From: Porticoccaceae bacterium
GTDB taxonomy: Bacteria; Pseudomonadota; Gammaproteobacteria; Pseudomonadales; Porticoccaceae
Direction of reading: 5' to 3'
Assembly: GCA_028822945.1 (NCBI GenBank)
Contig: JAPKCN010000036.1
Coordinates: forward strand, 1 to 12,344
DNA length: 12,344 nt
Of the stretch, positions 1-6,999 are shown one piece after another. The notes beneath the pieces are model-generated. The model saw nothing but the letters and a program-made list of their open reading frames with translations, was not told where the DNA came from and did no database searches. The translations under genes and the position numbers were made by a program. The number at the start of each line of letters is the position of its first letter. Within the stretch, counting starts at the first letter, position 1.

Positions 1-643
1 TTACAATTTGTACCCAAGTAGTCGCTAGCATGCCCCCTGCAAATACATAAATAACCGAAAGCACGCCAACCAAACATACCGCGATCCAATAGGGCACGCC
101 AAATAACAATTCAATAATCTTACCGCCGCCAACCATTTGCGCAATCAAGTAGAAAATCGTCACTGACAGCGACCCGAGGGTGCCCACCGCGCGAATAGGA
201 TTTTTCTGTAGCCGGTAAGAAACTACATCGGTAAATGTAAAACGACCAACATTACGTACTCTTTCAGATAAAAGAAACAGCATAATCGGCCAACCGGATA
301 ACGCCCCAATAGCTAAAATTCAACCGTCAAAGCCGACTGCAAAGATCAATCCGCTGATACCCAAAAAAGAGGCCGCCGACATAAAATCGCCGGCAATCGC
401 CGCACCATTTTGTAAGCCGGAAATTTGTCCCCCGGCGTTATAGAATTGAGCGCTCGACGCAGTTCGCTTCGATGCCCAATAACTGATCCCGAGAGTCGCG
501 ACTATAAATACTAAAAACATACTGACGGCGGCCAAGTTGATCGTTCGACTTGAATCTTCGCCAGAGACTGCCGCCGCGTAACAAGTGGTGGTCGATAGCA
601 GCGCGAGCGCGCCTGTGGCAAGCCATTGCCAGTTAATCATCAT
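1..643 (-). pseudogene. actP: ActP/PaaL-like sodium:solute symporter, partial, interrupted by in-frame TGA
   Basis: Solute:sodium symporter (SSS) family permease of the inner membrane, very similar to E. coli acetate permease ActP. The first 107 codons show a signal-like hydrophobic N-terminus (about residues 5-24), a membrane segment at about 37-57, and the ActP-type stretches YWASKR, AIAGDFMSAASFLGISG and GFDG. A TGA then falls at 320-322, where ActP continues DGL. Reading on in the same frame to the window edge gives about 106 more codons with no stop and clear ActP features: GWPIMLFLLSERVRNVGR, FTDVVSYRL, FYLIAQMVGGGK, FAGGMLATTWVQI. It is therefore one gene with a nonsense codon, not two genes or a frameshift. 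The C-terminal part (full family length about 550 aa) lies outside the window. The start ATG at 643 overlaps the end of the DUF485 gene by 11 bases. Because it follows paaK, phenylacetate uptake (PaaL/PhaJ role) is likely but inferred. Confidence 0.85.
320..322 (-). other. In-frame TGA stop inside symporter gene
   Basis: On the minus strand the codons read GGC TTT GAC GGT TGA ATT TTA GCT ATT. The TGA replaces the residue that is Leu in E. coli ActP (recalled sequence, GYDGL). TTA to TGA is a single-base change. Neighbouring genes paaK, paaH and paaC end with TGA, so TGA is an ordinary stop here. Confidence 0.9.
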
Positions 644-953
644 TGCCGCTCATCACTTGTGAGATTTCTAATTGCAGGGGATCAAAGTGTTTTTCGCTGT
701 ACCAAATATAAAATCCCTGGCTCACCACCATTAGCACTATAACGAATACTGCCGCGAGAATGCCTACCGGCAGACTACTAGACTCAACGACTCTTTCGGC
801 AAACCAATCTGTATATAGCACTAGACCGCCGATAAAAAACCCATGCAGCGCCAACGCCATCAAAGCCAGCCTAAAACGCATACGATTGCGCTGCTGCACA
901 AGTCGTTTAAATCGCTTTGAGGATAGTATATTTGTGAGTTCTATGTCATTCAT
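633..953 (-). CDS. yjcH: DUF485 small inner-membrane protein (YjcH-like), partner of the ActP-type symporter
   Basis: A 106-residue protein of the DUF485/YjcH family, almost always encoded just upstream of an ActP-type symporter. It has a charged N-terminal segment (about residues 11-28, rich in Arg/Lys), a first membrane helix at about 28-48 and a second at about 62-84. Between and after the helices are the family-type stretches HGFFIGGLVLYTDWF and SQGFYIWYSEKHFDPL. The ATG at 953 is preceded by a purine-rich GGGAGA about 6 bases upstream. Its stop overlaps the symporter start by 11 bases, which suggests translational coupling. The gap to paaK is 61 bases with no visible terminator, so it is probably the next-to-last gene of the paaGHIJK transcript. 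Its biochemical role is unknown; a link to symporter assembly or activity is inferred from conserved pairing. Confidence 0.9.
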   Translation of the reverse strand: MNDIELTNILSSKRFKRLVQQRNRMRFRLALMALALHGFFIGGLVLYTDWFAERVVESSSLPVGILAAVFVIVLMVVSQGFYIWYSEKHFDPLQLEISQVMSGNDD

Positions 954-1014
954 CGGTGTCTCCCGGGTCTAACATCAGTCTTCGAAACGCCTTGAAAAGT
1001 GCGGTGCCAAGAGC

Positions 1015-2325
1015 TCAAACATATCGTAAATCGACAATGCGCTGCGCTTTCCCCTCTGACCGCGGCACACCTCCGACATCGGTGACGTCAATCTCGGCGG
1101 AAATACCAATCATATCCTTGATTCTCTTTGCCACGTGTTGCCCCACTTTATCTCTATCGTACTCATCGGATGCGACCTCACAATTAATTTTAATGCTATC
1201 GAGGTTACCTTTTTTGTGTAACTCAATTTGATAGTGCGGGCTCAAGCCGTCAACTGCTAAAATATGTTCTTCGATCTGACTGGGGAATACATTGACGCCG
1301 CGCACTATCATCATGTCATCCGAGCGCCCTGTTATTTTTTCCATACGCCGCATCGGCCTAGATGTCCCGGCAAGTAAGCGAGTCAAATCGCGAGTTCTGT
1401 AACGAATGATTGGCATAGCCTCTTTGGTGAGCGAAGTAAACACTAGCTCACCAGATTCGCCATCAGGCAACACCTCGCCAGTTTGAGGATCGATAACCTC
1501 CGGGTAAAAATAATCTTCCCAGATGGTTGGCCCGTCCTTGCGATCAACACATTCCTGGGCTACGCCCGGCCCCATAACCTCTGACAAGCCATAAATATCG
1601 ACGGCATCAATATCTAACCGATATTCGATTTCCTCGCGCATCTGGTTAGTCCAGGGTTCGGCGCCAAAGATACCAATTTCTAACGAACAGGCTCTTGGAT
1701 CAAAGCCCTGAGCCTCAAACTCATCAATTAGGTTAAGGCAATACGATGGGGTAACAGTAATAATTCTGGGCTTAAAATCATTGATTAACTGTACCTGTTT
1801 GGGAGTCTGCCCTCCTGACATAGGTACCACGGTACAACCGAGTTTCTCAGCTCCGTAATGAGCACCCATTCCACCAGTAAATAGCCCATAGCCGTAGGCA
1901 TTATGCAACATGTCGCCCGGCCGACCGCCTGCAGCGCGAATACTTCGTGCCACTACGCTAGCCCAATCGTCGATATCACCGCGAGAGTAGCCAACTACCG
2001 TCGGCTTACCTGTAGTTCCACTCGACGCGTGAATCCGCAGAACTTGCTGTCGCGGGATAGCAAACATAGCAAAGGGATAGTTGTCGCGAAGATCACTTTT
2101 TTGAGTGAACGGCAACTTTTTAAGGTCATCGAGAGATTGGATATGATCGGGATGCACTCCTGCCTGATCAAATTTTGTCCGGTAAAACGCGACATTGTTG
2201 TAGGCATGCCTGATGGACCACTGCAGTCGCTGTAATTGCAAGCTTCTCAATTCGTCAATACTTGCCCGCTCAATTGATTCCAACTGGACATTAGCTTCTG
2301 CCAGTTGCGCCGCATTTGTAGCCAT
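1015..2325 (-). CDS. paaK: Phenylacetate-CoA ligase
   Basis: Cytosolic ligase of the ANL adenylating superfamily that converts phenylacetate, ATP and CoA to phenylacetyl-CoA, the entry step of the pathway. The protein has 436 residues, the normal PaaK length. Visible motifs: the P-loop-like SSGTTGKPT at 101-109, YGLSE at 245-249, the hinge region RYRTRDL at about 308-314, GRSDDMM at 333-339 followed by RGVNVFPSQIE (342-352), and the catalytic lysine in SEGKAQR (K426). The ATG at 2325 has AGGAG seven bases upstream. It lies 88 bases downstream of paaJ, in a gap with no clear terminator, so it is most likely co-transcribed with paaGHIJ. All key residues are present, so it looks functional. Confidence 0.97.
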   Translation of the reverse strand: MATNAAQLAEANVQLESIERASIDELRSLQLQRLQWSIRHAYNNVAFYRTKFDQAGVHPDHIQSLDDLKKLPFTQKSDLRDNYPFAMFAIPRQQVLRIHASSGTTGKPTVVGYSRGDIDDWASVVARSIRAAGGRPGDMLHNAYGYGLFTGGMGAHYGAEKLGCTVVPMSGGQTPKQVQLINDFKPRIITVTPSYCLNLIDEFEAQGFDPRACSLEIGIFGAEPWTNQMREEIEYRLDIDAVDIYGLSEVMGPGVAQECVDRKDGPTIWEDYFYPEVIDPQTGEVLPDGESGELVFTSLTKEAMPIIRYRTRDLTRLLAGTSRPMRRMEKITGRSDDMMIVRGVNVFPSQIEEHILAVDGLSPHYQIELHKKGNLDSIKINCEVASDEYDRDKVGQHVAKRIKDMIGISAEIDVTDVGGVPRSEGKAQRIVDLRYV

Positions 2326-2413
2326 ACTCCATCTCCTAAAAAATCTTTAAAAACTTACATTTTTGCTATTACTATCCAACAATCTGTCCCCTCAATGACT
2401 AGCATAGTACCTC

Positions 2414-3619
2414 CTATATCCGTTCAATAATGCACGCAATACCCTGCCCTACCCCAATGCACATCGAACAAATTGCATACTGGCCGTGTGTTTTATGTAG
2501 TTGATTTATCGCCGTAGTAATTAACCGAGCACCCGACATACCCAACGGATGGCCCAGGGCAATGGCCCCTCCATTGGGATTTAACCGCGCGTCCTGATCG
2601 TCCAAATCAAGCGCCCGAGTTACTGCTAAAACCTGAGCGGCAAAGGCTTCATTTAACTCGATAACATCCATGTCTGCCAACGAAAGTCCAGCTAGTGAAA
2701 GCACTTTGGGTACCGCCAAGGCCGGCCCATATCCCATGATCCGCGGTTCTAACCCCACCATTGCCGTAGCTACAACCCGCGCGCGCGGTGTCAATTTATG
2801 CACCTCCATTGCCGATTCCGATGCCAGTAACAACGCACATGAGCCATCGTTGATACCAGAGGCATTTCCTGCGGTGATACTACCAGCCTCACGAAATGGC
2901 GTGCGGAGTCGAGCCAAACCCTCAAGCGTCGTGTCCGCACGCAGATGTTCATCATCTAAAAACAAACGCGGCTGTTTTTTGTGCTGGGCTATACTCACAG
3001 GCACTATTTCATCGGCAAAAAAACCGGCTAACTGCGCTGCTGCGGCTTTTGTTTGGCTGTCAAAAGCATATTTATCTTGATCCTCTCGGCTGATGGCAAA
3101 CTCTTCGGCAACGTTTTCGGCGGTCTCGGGCATCGACTCTACGCCATATTGGTCGGCGAGTTTTTGATTAATAAACCGCCAGCCCATAGTGGTATCGTAG
3201 AGCGTCTGGTTCCGTCCGAATGCAGCGTCGGCCTTTGCCATCACCAGTGGTGCCCGCGACATAGACTCTACGCCGCCGGCAATCATGAGGTGCGCTTCAC
3301 CGGCTTTGATCGCCCGTGCTGCGATACTCATAGCGTCTATACCCGAACCGCAGAGTCGGTTGACAGTAGTGGCTGCTGCCTCAACTGGCAGACCAGCAAG
3401 AAGCGCCGCCATCCGCGCAACGTTGCGATTATCCTCGCCCGCTTGATTAGCACAGCCATAAATCACGTCGTCTAAAGACTGCCAGTCTACATGTGGATTT
3501 CTGGCAATCAACGCAGCGATTGGCAGTGCACCAAGGTCATCGGCACGCAACGATGACAAACTGCCGCCATAGCGGCCTATCGGGGTACGTATCGCGTCAC
3601 AAATATAAGCTTGGTTCAT
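2414..3619 (-). CDS. paaJ: 3-oxoadipyl-CoA / 3-oxo-5,6-dehydrosuberyl-CoA thiolase
   Basis: A 401-residue thiolase of the PaaJ/PcaF subfamily. In the pathway it acts twice: it cleaves 3-oxo-5,6-dehydrosuberyl-CoA, and finally cleaves 3-oxoadipyl-CoA to succinyl-CoA and acetyl-CoA. The nucleophilic cysteine is C90 (VNRLCGSG). NEAFA starts at 323, the active-site histidine is H357 (GGAIALGHPLG) and the second cysteine is C387 (CSMCIGVGQG), so the catalytic set is complete. The ATG at 3619 is preceded by a very strong Shine-Dalgarno, GGAGGTGA. The gene sits 29 bases after paaI and 88 bases before paaK. PcaF of the beta-ketoadipate pathway is nearly the same enzyme, but the paa neighbours decide for PaaJ. 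Confidence 0.95.
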   Translation of the reverse strand: MNQAYICDAIRTPIGRYGGSLSSLRADDLGALPIAALIARNPHVDWQSLDDVIYGCANQAGEDNRNVARMAALLAGLPVEAAATTVNRLCGSGIDAMSIAARAIKAGEAHLMIAGGVESMSRAPLVMAKADAAFGRNQTLYDTTMGWRFINQKLADQYGVESMPETAENVAEEFAISREDQDKYAFDSQTKAAAAQLAGFFADEIVPVSIAQHKKQPRLFLDDEHLRADTTLEGLARLRTPFREAGSITAGNASGINDGSCALLLASESAMEVHKLTPRARVVATAMVGLEPRIMGYGPALAVPKVLSLAGLSLADMDVIELNEAFAAQVLAVTRALDLDDQDARLNPNGGAIALGHPLGMSGARLITTAINQLHKTHGQYAICSMCIGVGQGIACIIERI

Positions 3620-3620
3620 G

Positions 3621-3628
3621 TCACCTCC
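3621..3628 (-). promoter_or_regulatory. Strong ribosome binding site of paaJ
   Basis: GGAGGTGA on the minus strand, ending one base before the ATG at 3619. It is the best Shine-Dalgarno match in the window and fixes the paaJ start. Confidence 0.8.
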
Positions 3629-3648
3629 ATATATAGATCAGATTATTG

Positions 3649-4131
3649 CTACCATATTCGACCACCACGTTCAAACGACTTACCGGTAAATATAGCGATT
3701 AGCTTACCGCAACTTTTGTAGACCATCACTTGATAGACGCCAGTTCGCTTACCTCTTGACTGTTCTAAGGCGACGGCCAAAAGCACATCGTCGACCATCG
3801 CAGAGCCGACAAATTCAACCGATAATCCTTGCGCTACAGTTTGGCGATTGTATGAATTACATGCCTGCGCAAAGGCAGTATCTGCGACGCAAGTAATAAT
3901 GCCGCCGTGACAATAGCCTTGTCCATTAACGTAATCCTGCCGAACGCGCATTTCTACAGTGGCATGGCCGGGCCCTATTTCGGTAATCTGCATACCCATC
4001 GCTTGTGAGCAGTGATCGCTGCTATCCATAGCAGCAGAGGTAAACTCGGCTATCTGTTGCGCCGTGAAATCCCCACGCTCACTCAAAGTAGGTCTGCCGT
4101 CGAGGGCATTACCAACCGCAAGCGATACCAT
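3649..4131 (-). CDS. paaI: PaaI hotdog-fold acyl-CoA thioesterase
   Basis: Cytosolic hotdog thioesterase that hydrolyses hydroxyphenylacetyl-CoA and related dead-end CoA esters, freeing trapped CoA. The 160-residue product carries the family signature YVNGQGYCHGGIITCVADTA: N69, HGG at 75-77, and the acidic residue D84. The end, GVYQVMVY...IAIFTGKSFERGG, is also typical. The start is uncertain. The ATG at 4131 lies inside the last 49 bases of paaH and gives a product about 20 residues longer than E. coli PaaI (140 aa). An in-frame TTG at 4086 (codon 16) overlaps the paaH TGA as TTTGA and would give 145 residues, closer to the family length. Either way translation is coupled to paaH. It stops with TAG 29 bases before paaJ. 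Confidence 0.93.
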   Translation of the reverse strand: MVSLAVGNALDGRPTLSERGDFTAQQIAEFTSAAMDSSDHCSQAMGMQITEIGPGHATVEMRVRQDYVNGQGYCHGGIITCVADTAFAQACNSYNRQTVAQGLSVEFVGSAMVDDVLLAVALEQSRGKRTGVYQVMVYKSCGKLIAIFTGKSFERGGRIW

Positions 4132-5681
4132 TCATCCATCAATAACGGCGATATGCGATAGCGCTCTTCACCATAGCCAGACTTTATATTAGTCAGCACT
4201 CGAACAATATAAGCCACACCGATTAAGTGCCCCCAAGCAATGGGCCCGCGCGGATAGGCAACGCCCGCCTTCATAGCCACATCCACCGCGTCCAATGTAC
4301 AGACCCCTTGGTTGACTGCATCGTAGGCCTCATTGATCAGCATGCTGATAGTACGCATGACTTGCATACCGGGCACATCTTTGAGCAACAGCACATTTTT
4401 TCCGAGGCCCCGGAACAATCTTATTACCCGCCCTTTGTCATTCTCGTCCAGCGCACTGCTGTAACTCAACCCAAAATATGAAGCCGCGCAATAGTCTGCG
4501 GCATAATCGAGCAAAACAACCTTATCAATATCTTCTTCGTAGACGACTCGATTGGCGGTGCGACCATCGGTCAATCGAATGCTGATATCGCCACAAATAA
4601 TAGTTGGGATCTCACAGCCATTAGGGTCAGGGTGTTCAAATAGAATTCCCGCTTGATTAAAGCATGACACAAGACTGGGTATTGGCGAAAAATCCCCCCA
4701 TAAAGTCACATTAATAGAGCCATCCACAGATGATGCATGATCAGGATCAACCGGTGCGGGACGCGGCGCAGCATAGTTGTAAAAGCCGCGGCCTGATTTT
4801 ACGCCGAGTAGACCCGCAGCCACCATATCGGCCTGCAGCACTGAGGGCATAAACTTTTTGTCTTGGTAGAAACTCTGATAAATAGACTCCGTAACTGCGG
4901 CATTGACGTCCTGACCGATAAGATCGATCAGCTCGAGAGGACCCATCTTGAAGCCACCACATTCACGCATCAGTATGTCGATTGTGTCCACAGATGCAAC
5001 CTGCTCGCTCAATGATCGCAGCGCCTCGGCGTAGTAGGGCCGAGCCACCCGATTGACCACAAAACCCGGCGACGATTTAACATGAATGGGTTGCTTACCC
5101 CAAGCACTGGCGGTGGCAAAAACGCTCACGGCAACTGCATGGCTAGTCATCGCTCCAGACACGACTTCGACCAACTTGAGTATCGCCGCTGGATTAAAAA
5201 AATGCATGCCCAAGAGTTTCTCTGGACGTCGCAAGTCTGCTGCAAGGGCTGATATCGATATCGAAGAAGTATTACTCGCAATAATCGTCGATTCGCCACA
5301 AACAGATTCAATATCAGCTAGCAGCTGTTTTTTTATCCCCAAACTTTCGACGATCGCTTCGATGACTAAGCCGCAATCGGCGATAGCGCTTAAGTCGGCT
5401 GTCGCGCATATCCTCGCTAAAAGCTCATCGACTTGCGCTCGCGTCCGCTTTCCCGATAATAATAGTTTGTCAAATCCGCGATCAATAGACTCTATAGCGC
5501 TTATGGCTGCGCCATCTTCACAGTCGAATATTATCACTCGGTGTCCGGCAGCAGCAGCCACTTGCGCGATGCCTGCGCCCATGGTGCCCGCACCTATAAC
5601 CGCCACGGACACATTACTGGCAAGCGCTGTGTCGCTGACATCATTAACGACACTAGGGGAATCGCCGGTTGACACCATCAT
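4083..5681 (-). CDS. paaH: 3-hydroxyadipyl-CoA dehydrogenase
   Basis: NAD-dependent 3-hydroxyacyl-CoA dehydrogenase that oxidises 3-hydroxyadipyl-CoA to 3-oxoadipyl-CoA. The 532-residue protein has an N-terminal tail of about 24 residues, then the Rossmann motif VIGAGTMGAG (GxGxxG at 30-35) with the acidic residue of FDCED ending the second strand (about 52-55). The catalytic region has NTSS at 137-140, H160 in GMHFFNP, E172 in LVEVV and N210 in PGFVVNRVARPYY. GPLELIDLIGQD follows from 247. A second C-terminal 3HCDH domain ends with INEAYDAV and GVAYPRGPIAWG, then GEERYR. It is longer than E. coli PaaH (475 aa), mainly through the N-terminal tail and the linker between domains. Its ATG overlaps the paaG stop by one base (TAATG) with AGGG six bases upstream. 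All catalytic residues are present. Confidence 0.95.
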   Translation of the reverse strand: MMVSTGDSPSVVNDVSDTALASNVSVAVIGAGTMGAGIAQVAAAAGHRVIIFDCEDGAAISAIESIDRGFDKLLLSGKRTRAQVDELLARICATADLSAIADCGLVIEAIVESLGIKKQLLADIESVCGESTIIASNTSSISISALAADLRRPEKLLGMHFFNPAAILKLVEVVSGAMTSHAVAVSVFATASAWGKQPIHVKSSPGFVVNRVARPYYAEALRSLSEQVASVDTIDILMRECGGFKMGPLELIDLIGQDVNAAVTESIYQSFYQDKKFMPSVLQADMVAAGLLGVKSGRGFYNYAAPRPAPVDPDHASSVDGSINVTLWGDFSPIPSLVSCFNQAGILFEHPDPNGCEIPTIICGDISIRLTDGRTANRVVYEEDIDKVVLLDYAADYCAASYFGLSYSSALDENDKGRVIRLFRGLGKNVLLLKDVPGMQVMRTISMLINEAYDAVNQGVCTLDAVDVAMKAGVAYPRGPIAWGHLIGVAYIVRVLTNIKSGYGEERYRISPLLMDEWYRLRLVMPSTADLL

Positions 5682-6481
5682 TAATGTCCCTGATATTTTG
5701 GCAAACGTTTTTCCATAAACGCTTTAACACCCTCGCGATAATCATCGCTGCGCCCCGCTAGACCCTGCAAGTCACACTCTAAATCGAGTTGCTGGTCCAA
5801 ATTATTGGAACTCGACACCAAAAGCGCGCGTTTGATCAACGCAAGTCCCAGAGTAGGCGCGTTCGCCAACTGCCGGCCCATATCAGTCGCTATATTTTGC
5901 AACTCTTCATCCTCGACAACCTGCGAAATCATACCCATAGCGAGCGCTTCGCCTGCGCTGACTTTTTCACCCAATAAACACAACCGCATGGCGCGCGCAT
6001 GCCCAACGAGTCGCGGTAGCATCCACGTACCTCCTGAATCTGGCACCAACCCCAATTTATTAAATGATTGAATAAAGCTCGCTGACTGAGCCGCTAAGAC
6101 GATATCGCAAGCCAGCGCGATATTGGCTCCAGCACCAGCAGCTACGCCGTTGACCGCACAAATTACTGGCATTTCAAGAGATGTAATGGCGCGAATAAGA
6201 GGGTTGTAATTTTCTCTTATAGAAGCACTCAAGTCGGGCGCTTGATCCCCACCGTTTACCGATCTGTCATTGAGATCCTGTCCAGCGCAAAAGCCTCGTC
6301 CCGAACCGGTAATCAACAAACATCGCGCGGCTCCCACAGACATTAGCTGCTCGAGGGCACTTTTTACATCAATATGCATATCCACATTAAAACTATTCAG
6401 CCGATCCGGTCGGTTGAGAACTAATTTAGCGAGGCCATCGGTAATGGAAAACTCAATGTTCTGGTAGTCTTGTCGATGCAT
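5681..6481 (-). CDS. paaG: Ring-1,2-epoxyphenylacetyl-CoA isomerase (oxepin-CoA forming)
   Basis: Crotonase-fold enzyme, 266 residues (E. coli PaaG 262). It isomerises the ring epoxide of phenylacetyl-CoA to oxepin-CoA and also shifts the double bond of 2,3-didehydroadipyl-CoA-type intermediates. Motifs: LNRPDRLNSFN (22-32), oxyanion-hole regions GRGFCAGQDLNDR (61-73) and CAVNGVAAGAGA (108-119), and the catalytic aspartate D148 in VPDSGGTW. The end, GRSDDYREGVKAFMEKR, matches PaaG closely and argues against PaaF, whose active site uses glutamates. The ATG at 6481 has GAGGA about seven bases upstream. It is the first gene of the minus-strand operon, and its stop overlaps the paaH ATG. It is the only crotonase gene in the window. 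Confidence 0.95.
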   Translation of the reverse strand: MHRQDYQNIEFSITDGLAKLVLNRPDRLNSFNVDMHIDVKSALEQLMSVGAARCLLITGSGRGFCAGQDLNDRSVNGGDQAPDLSASIRENYNPLIRAITSLEMPVICAVNGVAAGAGANIALACDIVLAAQSASFIQSFNKLGLVPDSGGTWMLPRLVGHARAMRLCLLGEKVSAGEALAMGMISQVVEDEELQNIATDMGRQLANAPTLGLALIKRALLVSSSNNLDQQLDLECDLQGLAGRSDDYREGVKAFMEKRLPKYQGH

Positions 6482-6659
6482 CCAAACATCCTCAGTCGGA
6501 ATTTATTTTTAACCCTGCGAACAACATTAGACGAAGTGCACGGCTTTGACTATCGAATCGGTTACTGCATTGTTAATTGTGGCAAAACCTTTTACCACTT
6601 AGGTATAGGGTCAATCCGCAGCAGATTACAGGGTCTTTTGGCCCAGTGTTGGAAACTCA

Positions 6660-6679
6660 GTTGCTGAGGCGCCGGCAAC
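6660..6679. other. Inverted repeat / hairpin in the divergent control region
   Basis: GTTGCTG (6660-6666) and CGGCAAC (6673-6679) pair as a seven-base stem with one G-T type mismatch around a GC-rich six-base loop. An outer GGAAA (about 6651-6655) and TTTCC (about 6693-6697) could extend the pairing. No T-run follows, so it is not a standard intrinsic terminator. Operator or structured 5' leader of the paaG transcript are both possible. Confidence 0.35.
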
Positions 6680-6808
6680 ATTTGGGTCGCACTTTCCGAA
6701 CAAGCCTCGCATGGGGAACACTCGATATTACCTTACTCTTGTCGGATTAGACCCACATCTCGCTCAAGCAGCCACTGTTAGAACCATACCTCAATCCGAG
6801 TAACACAA

Positions 6809-6829
6809 TCGATATAAAATAATAATCGA
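6809..6829. promoter_or_regulatory. Possible operator dyad upstream of the paaZ promoter
   Basis: TCGAT and ATCGA in inverted orientation with an 11-base AT-rich spacer, centred about 36 bases before the -35 element. The arms are short, so chance is possible. Confidence 0.25.
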
Positions 6830-6854
6830 ATAGCGCCTTTATTGATACTATTTT

Positions 6855-6882
6855 TTGACTTTTCTGTAAATGTTTGTATCAT
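6855..6882 (+). promoter_or_regulatory. Sigma-70-like promoter for paaZABCDE
   Basis: TTGACT (6855-6860), a 16-base spacer and TATCAT (6877-6882) form a good sigma-70 promoter on the plus strand. Transcription would begin near 6889, leaving a leader of roughly 110 bases before the paaZ ATG at 7000. This also makes the more upstream in-frame ATG at 6874 an impossible start for this transcript. Confidence 0.6.
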
Positions 6883-6999
6883 ATGAGACTGAAGTTGAAG
6901 AGACGTTGTTTGTCCCTTTCAATATTGAAAACAATGCGCGGGCAATCAACGCAAACGCGATTCAAGAGCTACTACAGAGGCCTTACAGAGAATCTAATT

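Larger units (their letters stand above)
6482..6999. promoter_or_regulatory. Divergent intergenic control region between paaG and paaZ
   Basis: About 518 bases with no convincing gene; the short reading frames have no recognisable product. It should hold promoters for both operons. The paaZ-side promoter is identifiable (6855-6882). I found no equally good sigma-70 promoter for paaG: the TTGACC on the minus strand at 6614-6609 lacks a good -10 at normal spacing. Possible regulator sites are a GTTGCTG/CGGCAAC hairpin (6660-6679) and the TCGAT-N11-ATCGA dyad (6809-6829). The ATCGAAT word occurs near 6552 and 6825. E. coli uses the PaaX repressor (other bacteria a TetR-type PaaR) at such regions, but I cannot assign these sites to either. 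Confidence 0.7.

Noticed and set aside
2670..3475. Open frames of 136 and 140 residues on the plus strand opposite paaJ
   Set aside because: They are antisense to a well-supported thiolase with all active-site residues, and show no family features.
5086..5718. 210-residue open frame on the plus strand antisense to paaH/paaG
   Set aside because: It lies fully opposite genes with complete catalytic motifs; its translation is low-complexity Ala/Ser-rich with no recognisable domain or ribosome site. It is a codon-bias shadow.
6660..6700. Intrinsic terminator in the divergent region
   Set aside because: The hairpin is not followed by a T-run on either strand, and there is no upstream gene on either side to terminate.
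6874..6999. N-terminal extension of paaZ from the ATG at 6874
   Set aside because: The 42 added residues are absent in E. coli PaaZ, and the ATG falls within the likely promoter. The ATG at 7000 aligns with the known N-terminus.
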